A stretch of DNA of 5,395 nucleotides from JADJEI01 sp035328465 (GTDB taxonomy: Bacteria; Bacteroidota; Ignavibacteria; Ignavibacteriales; Ignavibacteriaceae), in contig DAOLIQ010000139.1 in the NCBI GenBank assembly GCA_035328465.1, positions 1 through 5,395 on the forward strand, read 5' to 3'. Numbering within the stretch: the first letter of the stretch is position 1; every line of letters begins with the position of its first letter. This document shows positions 1-4,960 of this stretch, piece by piece. Made by a program: the position numbers and the translations under genes. The notes below the pieces were generated by a model that worked only from the letters and a program-made list of their open reading frames with translations, did not search any database and was not told the DNA's origin.

Positions 1-32
1 TTAAAATCAGAACAATCAAAAATTTCAAAATG

Positions 33-100
33 AAAAAAAAAGCCTCACCTTTCCATAGGAATCCCTTCGGGAAAATCCTCTCCAAAGGAGAGGACTTTTA
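33..100 (+). repeat. Palindromic repeat, family A (AGCCTCACC...CTCTCC), copy 1
   Basis: A run of nine A's leads into AGCCTCACCT, followed by a small TCCCTTCGGGA hairpin and then TCCTCTCC (76-83), AAA, GGAGAGGA (87-94), a perfect 8-bp stem with a 3-base loop. The first 18 bases (33-50) are identical to 5334-5351 near the other end of the window. A diverged copy sits at 3333-3380, and its head appears on the minus strand at 1775-1794. Dispersed intergenic palindromes of this type are usually non-autonomous; no associated transposase is visible. Confidence 0.7.
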
Positions 101-126
101 AATTCCAATGCAAAGAACTTAGAACA

Positions 127-156
127 TGTAGGTGCGTAGCTCGCTACGCACCTACA
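127..156. repeat. Perfect 14-bp inverted repeat
   Basis: The arm TGTAGGTGCGTAGC (127-140) is followed after two bases by its exact reverse complement (143-156). In RNA or single-stranded DNA this would be a very stable GC-rich hairpin. It has the look of a REP-like dispersed palindrome. No T run follows on either strand that would make it a textbook terminator. Confidence 0.75.
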
Positions 157-194
157 AATGCAATTCCCCTCTGTCATCCAAAGTGTCGAATGTA

Positions 195-216
195 GCACAG
201 ACAATCATGTCTGTGC
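195..216. repeat. 9-bp inverted repeat GCACAGACA / TGTCTGTGC
   Basis: The arms at 195-203 and 208-216 are perfect complements around the 4-base loop ATCA. It belongs to the same chain of intergenic palindromes as its neighbours. A protein operator is possible, but the position far beyond the operon end and the repeat-rich context favour a dispersed repeat. Confidence 0.6.
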
Positions 217-387
217 GAGCCAGTTAAAGAATGTCCCACTTCGATCCCGCCAGGTCGGGGCAGGGGTGCGTTCTCAAAAACCTCCGGGGTTACAAGGCAA
301 AACCTCTGAGGTTGCGCTGTTCCACTCTGTCATCCTGAGCCTGTCGAAGGGCAACCTCCAACAATCAACCTCCAACCTCCTTTTACT

Positions 388-840
388 CTATTCTTCTATT
401 TGCTGCTGTAAGGAATTTGCTTCCTTATAATACTGATCCGTTTTTAACATAGGTATATAGTCGTGAGGTTGTTCCAATCTCATCTTCAATTTCTTTTCGA
501 AACGTTTAATTATTTTTATAAATAACCTGATAGTTTCATTTAGTATTTCAAGTTCATTTTTACTGATCAGCTCTTTGTGATAAAGCATATAATTAAGTCT
601 TGCAAATTCACTAGCCGCATAATTATTAGTCATTATGAAAAGCCGGATAACAGCCGGTGATTTTTCATCTGGTGCGGGATATCTATTATTAATAAAAATA
701 TTCACCGGTTTTTTAATTTCCTTTGCAAGAGTAATATCACCTTTCACTCTCATCTTATGTGAGAAATGTACATAAAACTTTGCTGCTGCTTTTGTTCGGG
801 CAAAGAATTCTAATGCTTCAGGTATTTCTTTTCGTTTCAT
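388..840 (-). CDS. Hypothetical basic protein, 150 aa, coupled to the ImmA/IrrE peptidase
   Basis: I do not recognise a family. The start is set by an ATGA overlap with the upstream peptidase gene, whose stop codon shares bases with this ATG, so the two are probably translationally coupled and made in a fixed ratio. The product is rich in lysine and arginine. It looks mostly helical, with a hydrophobic patch near 63-70 (VIRLFIM), aromatic stretches at 74-87, and a long amphipathic basic helix at about 94-122 (NELEILNETIRLFIKIIKRFEKK). The C-terminus (133-150) is polar and rich in glutamine and glutamate. There is no signal peptide and no clear transmembrane span. The last gene of the operon, it could be a partner or substrate of the peptidase, or an effector of the module; the sequence does not decide. 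Confidence 0.8.
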   Translation of the reverse strand: MKRKEIPEALEFFARTKAAAKFYVHFSHKMRVKGDITLAKEIKKPVNIFINNRYPAPDEKSPAVIRLFIMTNNYAASEFARLNYMLYHKELISKNELEILNETIRLFIKIIKRFEKKLKMRLEQPHDYIPMLKTDQYYKEANSLQQQIEE

Positions 841-1628
841 CGTTTTTTTTCACTCCATAAAATCGTTAACACCGAATTTAATTTTGACATTACAATATTT
901 TCTTCCCAGAATTGAGAATTACCGCACCTCTTATCTTCTGAAAACCAGGCAGATGCGGGAACCAGATCTGCACCCTCCTGCATTGTTTCACCCTTAAAGA
1001 AATCTGATGCCGGTGAATCTTTGCTTACTTTAAATCCAATTGGTATCCATTTCAAAGGGAAGTATTCGCTGATGGACCTCCATTTAACTTCGCCGTAATT
1101 GCTCTTCGGGTCTTCTTTACTGCTGTAGATAACTGCAATAGGGAAGCGTCCGTGCCCGGCATAACGGATTGCAGCGGCGCTTAATGAAACTCCAAAATGA
1201 TCCGCTATATCTTTTATCAACTGCATATTGATGTCGCGCTTCCTTACAAAATCACTGAACCAGGGTTTGTACATTAGCAGTTCGGCAGCGAATTCATTTG
1301 CTTTTTGCTCAAACAAACTTCCGAATTTATAACTCAGCAAATCTTTTGAAGAGCAGCTGAATTTTTTAAGCATACTTTCTTTTTCGATAAAATAATGACC
1401 GAGTTCGTGTGCGATAGTAAAATTTCTTTGACCGGCATAATTGAATGAATCTTTGATTGACATAAGACCATATCCATCTTCAAAATTTATTCTGCCGATA
1501 TGAGTAGTCATAGGTATTTCTTCAATGGCTATAAATTCAGCCCACGCGATTGCTTCGATATCTAATTGTTTCTGATCTTTGAAACAATATTCTTCAATTA
1601 CGTTTTTTGCTTTTTCTTCAGGTGTCAT
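837..1628 (-). CDS. ImmA/IrrE family zinc metallopeptidase
   Basis: Residues 71-78 read TIAHELGH, the HExxH zinc site with H74 and H78 as ligands and E75 as the catalytic base. The following EQKANEFAAELLM (107-119) matches the family's second conserved helix, where E107 is the likely third ligand. Residues 132-158 (INMQLIKDIADHFGVSLSAAAIRYA) resemble the small helical domain that follows the catalytic core in this family. The C-terminal 100 residues are less familiar. Characterised relatives (ImmA of ICEBs1, IrrE of Deinococcus) are cytoplasmic and cleave a DNA-binding repressor after a stress signal. Here no HTH repressor gene is adjacent; the neighbours are a sigma-like factor and an acidic small protein, which suggests a different substrate. 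The ATG has only a weak purine stretch (AAGAAA) before it, and a MITE-like element ends 20 bp upstream. Confidence 0.93.
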   Translation of the reverse strand: MTPEEKAKNVIEEYCFKDQKQLDIEAIAWAEFIAIEEIPMTTHIGRINFEDGYGLMSIKDSFNYAGQRNFTIAHELGHYFIEKESMLKKFSCSSKDLLSYKFGSLFEQKANEFAAELLMYKPWFSDFVRKRDINMQLIKDIADHFGVSLSAAAIRYAGHGRFPIAVIYSSKEDPKSNYGEVKWRSISEYFPLKWIPIGFKVSKDSPASDFFKGETMQEGADLVPASAWFSEDKRCGNSQFWEENIVMSKLNSVLTILWSEKKR

Positions 1629-1648
1629 TTTCTTAAAAATGCAGTTGA

Positions 1649-1774
1649 GGGTGTCTCAAAAGTCAGTTTTTGTTTGTTATTACCATGAAAACGGGAATCT
1701 ATAACGCTTAAAATAAAGTGGATTTCCACTTTCGTGGGAATGACACTTCTGTACTTTGGACTTTTGAGACAGCC
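1649..1774. mobile_element. MITE-like element 1, 126 bp, inside the operon
   Basis: The ends GGGTGTCTCAAAAGTC (1649-1664) and the complement of GACTTTTGAGACAGCC (1759-1774) match at 15 of 16 positions. The interior has a perfect AAAGTGGA/TCCACTTT hairpin (1715-1732) followed by GTGGGAATGACA, a motif shared with the second element at 3696-3818. There is no open reading frame. Size and terminal inverted repeats fit a miniature transposable element mobilised in trans. No unambiguous target-site duplication is visible. It separates the 124-residue gene from the peptidase gene and ends 3 bp from the stop codon of the former. Confidence 0.8.
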
Positions 1775-1794
1775 TTTTAGGGGTGAGGCTTTTT
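1775..1794 (-). repeat. Head of repeat family A, forming the 3' end of a gene
   Basis: Read on the minus strand, this is a run of A's, AGCCTCACCCC and TAAAA. It matches the head of the palindromic repeat at 33-50 and 5334-5351 through AAAAAGCCTCACC. It encodes the last residues (KKPHP) and the stop of the 124-residue protein. Only the head is present; the CTCTCC hairpin that follows in the other copies is replaced by MITE-like element 1. The match is short, so chance similarity is possible. Confidence 0.5.
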
Positions 1795-2151
1795 ATTTTG
1801 GTTTTTTAATTTTGCAATCAACTTCAATTTCTCCTGCTCAGTAAGCAAATCCTTTCTTTCCATTTCATTAAAGCCTTCCTTTTGATTTCTTGCTGCCAGC
1901 ATATGTAAATTTTGTGTTAAGGAATCAGGCGAGCTTTTTTCCGTTGGAACCTGAGTTTGATAAGCCTTTTTAAACTGTTCACCCTGTTCGAGTTTCAACT
2001 CCGCCTTTTTTTGTTTGATCAATTCTAAAGTATCCTGCTGCGATTGTTCCGTATCGATTCCTTCCTCCTCTAATTGTGCAATAACTTCGTCGATGTTTTC
2101 CTCTAGAGCTTCAAAATAGAGCTCAATGAAGTTATCAAATCTATATTTCAT
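1777..2151 (-). CDS. Small acidic helical protein, 124 aa; candidate anti-sigma or protease substrate
   Basis: No named family is recognised with confidence. The first 60 residues are acidic and helical (FIELYFEALEENIDEVIAQL, then EEEGID at 28-33 and a helix at 38-60), resembling short proteins often seen next to ImmA/IrrE peptidases that carry an aspartate/glutamate-rich helix followed by a GID turn. That likeness comes from memory of the pattern, not from a search. The C-terminal half is basic and polar, probably a coiled coil at 96-118. There is no HTH, signal peptide or membrane span. GAGG five bases before the ATG is a good ribosome binding site. It lies 47 bp after the sigma-like gene and before the peptidase, a fitting place for a sigma inhibitor cleaved by the peptidase; this is inference. 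Its last codons match an intergenic repeat, so the C-terminus may not be original. Confidence 0.8.
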   Translation of the reverse strand: MKYRFDNFIELYFEALEENIDEVIAQLEEEGIDTEQSQQDTLELIKQKKAELKLEQGEQFKKAYQTQVPTEKSSPDSLTQNLHMLAARNQKEGFNEMERKDLLTEQEKLKLIAKLKNQNKKPHP

Positions 2152-2198
2152 ATATGCCTCAGTTTTTTCTTTTAATGTTTTTGGTATATTTGATTTTT

Positions 2199-2993
2199 TT
2201 ATAAAGAGACAATTTTCCTTCTAATTCGTTTTAATGCGTTCTCAACGTCTTTAACTGTTATTCCTAATTTTTTACCAATTTCCTGGTTTGATTTGACGCC
2301 GTTTAATCTTTCCTGGAATACGTAATAAGCCTCCAGATCGTCTTCCAGTTGTCTTTCCGTATCCAAGATAAATTCTTCGTAATCCTGTTCAAATGTATTT
2401 GTATTTTCACTATAATTTTTTGCTCTTTGTATATCGTAATTTGTATTCTCAGAAACCTTTCCATTTTTATAAACAACATCTGCCGGTATGGTTTCTGCTT
2501 TATTGTTCCTATTCTTTTCTTTTGATTCAAGCCCTGTTTCCCTTATATCATATAAGGGCGGGAGATTGGAACCCAGTTTCTTCCTTTCGTTTTTAATAAA
2601 ACTCACAATACACATGAAAATAAATTCCACAATATTAGGACACTGGGCTTTATTCCATTTTCTATTTTTTTTTGTATTTGTTTCAAGCATTTTTGAAATA
2701 ACTACCGAAACTATCTCTTCTGCGTCATAACCTGATATTTTCGCTTGTCCAGTATATTTATATAAATTTTGCAATGCTTGATGGTTTAATTTCGTCCGAA
2801 GATTCTTATCGGACCTAAAGGCAGCATCTAACTCATTTATTACTTCATCTATTGAAGCAATATCACTTGCATCTTGAAGCGGTTCAGGGTCATCGTCTGG
2901 ATTATCGGCTGTCTTTTCAGTTTTTTCTGATGAATTAACTTTTTCCACATTATTAGGGACAGGTAACTTTTCTGCATTTGAGTTTCTGATCAT
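2199..2993 (-). CDS. Sigma-70-like transcription factor (ECF-like, divergent)
   Basis: The N-terminal 45 residues are polar, acidic and probably disordered, an extension not typical of small ECF sigma factors. Residues 70-140 resemble region 2: a helix with YDAEEIVSVVISKMLE (89-104) in place of the usual DAEDLVQExF, then W113, and a helix ending NERKK (135-139). A poorly conserved asparagine- and lysine-rich linker follows (141-205). Residues 215-263 look like region 4, with the helix-turn-helix SNQEIGKKLGITVKDVENAL (235-254) and a basic tail KRIRRKI. It would direct RNA polymerase to a special promoter set. AGGAG nine bases before the ATG supports the start. A promoter-like motif just upstream recurs twice at 3820-3899, which suggests autoregulation and a small regulon. 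A DNA-binding regulator with only a sigma-like fold is the alternative. Confidence 0.8.
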   Translation of the reverse strand: MIRNSNAEKLPVPNNVEKVNSSEKTEKTADNPDDDPEPLQDASDIASIDEVINELDAAFRSDKNLRTKLNHQALQNLYKYTGQAKISGYDAEEIVSVVISKMLETNTKKNRKWNKAQCPNIVEFIFMCIVSFIKNERKKLGSNLPPLYDIRETGLESKEKNRNNKAETIPADVVYKNGKVSENTNYDIQRAKNYSENTNTFEQDYEEFILDTERQLEDDLEAYYVFQERLNGVKSNQEIGKKLGITVKDVENALKRIRRKIVSL

Positions 2994-2996
2994 TAA

Positions 2997-3007
2997 TAAT
3001 TTCTCCT
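2997..3007 (-). promoter_or_regulatory. Ribosome binding site of the sigma-like gene
   Basis: Read on the minus strand, AGGAGAAATTA precedes the ATG at 2993. The same 11 bases precede the TTG of the gene at 4210 (4197-4207). The shared leader supports both starts and hints that the two genes are matched in translation initiation or share ancestry in their 5' regions. Confidence 0.65.
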
Positions 3008-3017
3008 GTTTTATTAA

Positions 3018-3050
3018 TATATACTCTAAAAAAACCGATTTTGCCGTTCA
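3018..3050 (-). promoter_or_regulatory. Promoter motif copy A, upstream of the sigma-like operon
   Basis: On the minus strand, AACGGCAAA (3048-3040) is followed after 7 bases by TTTTTAGAGTATATA (3032-3018). The gap from GGCAAA to TATATA is 16 bp, as for a -35/-10 pair. Against copy B the 33-bp alignment has no gaps: the 9-base and 15-base blocks are identical while the spacer has diverged. It lies 24 bp before the ATG, so the expected transcript start leaves a leader of roughly 17 bases that contains the ribosome binding site. Confidence 0.75.
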
Positions 3051-3096
3051 AGTTGAAAAAAAATAAAAAAAAATAATTCACCTTGCCAATTTTTCT

Positions 3097-3161
3097 TGCT
3101 GTCCGTTATCCGTTAACTAATCGAAATGGATTATTTCTGTAAAGGAGTACTTCGGACAGCA
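3097..3161. repeat. 9-bp inverted repeat pair TGCTGTCCG / CGGACAGCA
   Basis: The arm at 3097-3105 is perfectly complementary to 3153-3161, with 47 bases between. The left arm runs into a tandem TCCGTTA-TCCGTTA (3101-3114 overlaps it). It could be the ends of a 65-bp miniature element or a large stem-loop. No target duplication is seen. Confidence 0.45.
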
Positions 3162-3332
3162 TCTAAAATTTAAACAAATTGAGATTCCGAAAAAATCTGT
3201 TATCCAATGGAAATGGACTAAATGACATCAAGCTTAACTCTGCGTAAGATGAGTTCCTAATTCGCCTCATGCTGATTTAAATTTTTAATTGCCGCGACTT
3301 TTAGAACCTTTGTGTCTATTCAATTTCGAGAA

Positions 3333-3437
3333 GAGAACTCGCCCTAAATTTCTCTCTTAAAATCAGAGGGACTTTGAAAATAGGTTGTTTTAAACCCCTT
3401 CTCTTGCTAAGAGAAGGGGTTGGGGATGAGTTCCCTG
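3333..3437. repeat. Pair of opposed palindromic repeats (family A type)
   Basis: The left unit (GAACTCGCCCTAAAT then CTCTC...GAGGGACTTTG, about 3333-3376) is a diverged family A copy. The right unit is inverted relative to it: AACCCCTTCTCTT (3393-3405), GCT, and the perfect complement (3409-3421), followed by GGGGATGAGTTCCC. Together they form a larger imperfect palindrome of about 105 bp, like paired REP units. The 13-bp stem is the strongest hairpin in this intergenic region. Neither strand shows a good T run after it. Confidence 0.6.
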
Positions 3438-3695
3438 TTTGACAAATAATTTTCACTCAGGCTCTTTATGCCGGTAATCGTTCTGTTCCCAAACTCGCGG
3501 CTTTAGCCAAATAAATTATGGTATAAGGGACAAGCCATTATCTATTTTATATTTGAAGAGGTTGGCTCATAGGTCTATTTCTGTCAACCTGTTCGATTCC
3601 ATTATCTGTTTCCGTTAGCCAACGGATAAAGGTCGGAATCACACTTATTAGCAATTTCCTATTAAATTAAAAAACTGTTTGTGGTGTCCTATTAT

Positions 3696-3818
3696 TAGGG
3701 ACTTCTCAAAAATTCAATGTGTCATTCCTGTGCAAACAGGAATCCATTGATTATTAAGCAGATTCCCACTTTTGCGGGAATGACAGACAGTTAGAAACCT
3801 ATTTTTCAGAAGTCTCTA
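3696..3818. mobile_element. MITE-like element 2, about 123 bp
   Basis: The ends TAGGGACTTCTCAAAAAT (3696-3713) and the complement of ATTTTTCAGAAGTCTCTA (3801-3818) match at 16 of 18 positions. Inside are the hairpin ATTCCTGT-GCAA-ACAGGAAT (3724-3743) and GATTCCCACTTTTGCGGGAATGAC near 3761-3783, which parallels the interior of element 1. The outer GTCATTCC...GGAATGAC pair makes a nested palindrome. There is no coding capacity. Its right end abuts promoter motif copy C. TATTA-like sequence on both flanks could be a target duplication, but this is ambiguous in AT-rich DNA. Confidence 0.7.
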
Positions 3819-3819
3819 T

Positions 3820-3852
3820 TATATACTCCAATTCTATCCATTTTGCCGCCTT
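3820..3852 (-). promoter_or_regulatory. Promoter motif copy C, orphan, reading leftward
   Basis: On the minus strand, CGGCAAAA (3848-3841) and GAGTATATA (3828-3820) have exactly the spacing of copies A and B. The T stretch before GAG is replaced by an AT-rich GGATAGAATTG. It reads into MITE-like element 2, which begins one base beyond the -10 block, and no gene lies downstream until the sigma operon, which has its own copy 802 bp away. It may make an untranslated RNA, add a second sigma-operon promoter, or be a relic. Confidence 0.6.
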
Positions 3853-3866
3853 GCGAAGAAAAAAAA

Positions 3867-3899
3867 TAAACGGCAAATCCTCAGTTTTTAGAGTATATA
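3867..3899 (+). promoter_or_regulatory. Promoter motif copy B, reading toward the DUF6266-like gene
   Basis: AACGGCAAA (3869-3877), 7 bases, then TTTTTAGAGTATATA (3885-3899): both blocks are identical to those before the sigma-like gene. It is back to back with copy C, with 22 bp between their CGGCAAA blocks. The next plus-strand gene starts at 4210, so a transcript from here would carry a leader of about 300 bases. No other convincing promoter is seen nearer to that gene. Confidence 0.7.
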
Positions 3900-3990
3900 A
3901 AGTAAAGATAATTTTTATTGCCGCTAATGTTAAATTTTATTATAAGGAAAAATGGTTTAAAACATATTCAAAGAGTTCTGAGTTTACAGA

Positions 3991-4029
3991 CCTATTTCAC
4001 ACCTATTATACACCTATTGTACTCCTATT
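3991..4029 (+). repeat. Four CCTATT direct repeats at exact 11-bp spacing
   Basis: CCTATT begins at 3991, 4002, 4013 and 4024, each 11 bp apart; the middle two extend to ACACCTATT. Direct repeats at about one helical turn are typical binding arrays for proteins that stack on one DNA face, for example OmpR/PhoB-type response regulators (11-bp half-sites) or initiator-like iterons. The array is about 90-120 bases after promoter copy B, inside its presumed leader. Confidence 0.6.
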
Positions 4030-4060
4030 TCTCTCGGGTTACCAGCAGCCCCGAGAGGAA
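4028..4060 (+). promoter_or_regulatory. Leader hairpin upstream of the DUF6266-like gene
   Basis: CTCTCGGG (4031-4038) pairs perfectly with CCCGAGAG (4050-4057), and T-G/T-A pairs extend the stem to 11 bp. The loop is TTACCAGCAGC. It starts directly after the last CCTATT repeat. No T run follows on the plus strand, so a simple terminator is unlikely; a structured leader element is possible. Confidence 0.5.
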
Positions 4061-4209
4061 AGCAAGACCGGTTAAAAGGTTGATTAAAAAACCTGTATCC
4101 GGAATATTTAATACTACAATAAGGATACGCGCCCCTGACTCCATCGGCTCCTTTACATTAAAACTTAAGTGTCATAACAATTAATAAATAATATTTAGGA
4201 GAAATTAAG

Positions 4210-4896
4210 TTGGCAAAACTTAAGAAAAACATCCTTGGGCAGGTAACTGGTGCTCTTGGAGAAGTCGTATTCAAACAGTTCAATGGTGAAAATTATATGG
4301 CGACCAGACCGGATTCATTTATGCCCGGTGTTGACCCCGAATCCATTGCAAGAAGAAGCAGGTTTGCACTTGCTATCAGGCTTGCCCGTGCGATCAATCA
4401 ATCGGAAAGACTGAAATCCATCTGGAGTATAAAGACTCCCGCTGGTGTAAGTGTTTTCAACTACATCTTCAAGCGTAATTATCCATTTGTTTCGCCTTCT
4501 GGGGTTTCCGACGGTGCAATGCTGATTCCCGATGTAGGATTCGGTGTTACTGTAACAGCCGTAAACTTAACCTCAACAGGCTTAACCGTGGATATCAGTG
4601 CAATCGGTACGAATGCCGGCATCATTACTGCATCAGAACCTAATATTAGTATGATTGCGGTTTTGTTCCTCAGTAATCCTGCCGATCCTCTGCAGCCTGC
4701 TTATAATTATTTGACTTTAGAGTCGGGTAATTTAAGTACGACTTTGAACACTGCATTAAGTTTTAGTGCATTGCTCACAAGTCAGGAAACGCAGTTGTTT
4801 AATCTCTATCAGGATCAAAAAGCATTTTTTGTACTTACTACACTTGATGCTTCCGGTGCTGTAGTGCATTATTCAAGCACTGTACTTGCAGTTTAA
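4210..4896 (+). CDS. DUF6266-like protein of unknown function, 228 aa
   Basis: The start is TTG, chosen because AGGAG lies eight bases upstream and because the first residues fit the family; the first internal Met (M30) would remove the conserved N-terminus. Residues 1-33 (MAKLKKNILGQVTGALGEVV, then GENYMATRP) resemble the start of DUF6266 proteins of Bacteroidota, which open with a similar glycine-rich ILGxxxGxxGxVV stretch. Residues 45-72 (SIARRSRFALAIRLARAINQ..LKSIW) match the helical segment that follows in that family. The C-terminal 120 residues are rich in serine, threonine and alternating hydrophobics, suggesting beta-sandwich structure. There is no signal peptide or membrane span, so export by an ordinary Sec signal is not supported. 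The family's role is not known to me. It stands alone, downstream of a promoter motif shared with the sigma-like gene. The family assignment is from memory of the pattern; a virion- or fibre-like structural protein is an alternative. Confidence 0.85.
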   Translation: MAKLKKNILGQVTGALGEVVFKQFNGENYMATRPDSFMPGVDPESIARRSRFALAIRLARAINQSERLKSIWSIKTPAGVSVFNYIFKRNYPFVSPSGVSDGAMLIPDVGFGVTVTAVNLTSTGLTVDISAIGTNAGIITASEPNISMIAVLFLSNPADPLQPAYNYLTLESGNLSTTLNTALSFSALLTSQETQLFNLYQDQKAFFVLTTLDASGAVVHYSSTVLAV

Positions 4897-4911
4897 TCAT
4901 TAAAACCTTTC

Positions 4912-4935
4912 GCAGGTGAAATGCGCATCGCCTGC
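4912..4935 (+). repeat. Hairpin just after the DUF6266-like gene
   Basis: GCAGGTGA (4912-4919) pairs with TCGCCTGC (4928-4935) with one G-T pair, and the loop is AATGCGCA. It begins 16 bases after the stop codon. No T run follows, so it may protect the 3' end of the mRNA rather than terminate it. Confidence 0.45.
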
Positions 4936-4960
4936 AGTTAAGATGATTAGCCATTCTCCA

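Larger units (their letters stand above)
1..387. other. Gene-free repeat mosaic downstream of the minus-strand operon
   Basis: I see no credible gene here. The stretch is a chain of short palindromic units: a CCTCACC/CTCTCC repeat (33-100), a 14-bp inverted repeat (127-156), a 9-bp inverted repeat (195-216), two small AACCTC..GGTT palindromes (279-291 and 301-313), and a unit starting GTCATCCTGAGCCTGTCGAA (329-350). The plus-strand open frame at 158-430 is made of these repeats plus the antisense of the operon end, so it is not called. The operon probably ends transcription somewhere in this mosaic, but no hairpin followed by a clear T run stands out on the minus strand. Confidence 0.75.
2994..4209. 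other. 1.2-kb regulatory and repeat region without a credible gene
   Basis: The sigma-like operon and the DUF6266-like gene are divergent across this region. It contains three copies of one promoter motif (3018-3050, 3820-3852, 3867-3899), a 9-bp inverted repeat pair (3097-3161), a pair of opposed palindromic repeats (3333-3437), a small hairpin TCCGTT-AGCC-AACGGA (3611-3626), MITE-like element 2 (3696-3818), a phased CCTATT array (3991-4029) and a hairpin (4028-4060). The stretch 3438-3610 shows nothing I can name. The open frames at 3851-4075 and 3918-4184 lack ribosome binding sites and family-like sequence and are not called. Confidence 0.7.

Noticed and set aside
158..430. Plus-strand open frame of 90 codons
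   Set aside because: It runs through palindromic repeats and the antisense end of the 150-residue gene, with no ribosome binding site and no protein-like composition.
388..1628. Classical toxin-antitoxin pair with the peptidase domain protein
   Set aside because: Such pairs carry an HTH antitoxin beside the peptidase; neither neighbour shows an HTH, and the 150-residue protein has no known toxin fold that I can see.
2303..2730. Open frames overlapping the sigma-like gene (2303-2530 minus, 2393-2596 plus, 2488-2730 plus)
   Set aside because: They are other-frame readings of the sigma-like gene, rich in K/I or F/L/S as expected from AT-rich antisense, without start signals.
3393..3421. Intrinsic terminator from the perfect 13-bp hairpin
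   Set aside because: The plus strand continues with GGGGATGAG and the minus strand with TAAAACAACC, neither a proper T run; no gene ends nearby.
3991..4029. CRISPR-like or plasmid-iteron array
   Set aside because: The repeat unit is only 6-9 bases with 2-5 base gaps, far too short for CRISPR, and there is no replication initiator gene in the window.
4152..4180. Housekeeping promoter TTTACA-N17-TAACAA before the DUF6266-like gene
   Set aside because: The -10 matches the consensus at only three of six positions in AT-rich sequence, so it cannot be distinguished from background.
3851..4184. Plus-strand open frames of 74 and 88 codons
   Set aside because: They overlap promoter copy B, the CCTATT array and the leader hairpin; no ribosome binding site, no recognisable family, non-ATG starts.
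4424..4433. A fourth GAGTATA promoter block
   Set aside because: It lies inside the DUF6266-like coding sequence and lacks the CGGCAAA block at the required spacing.
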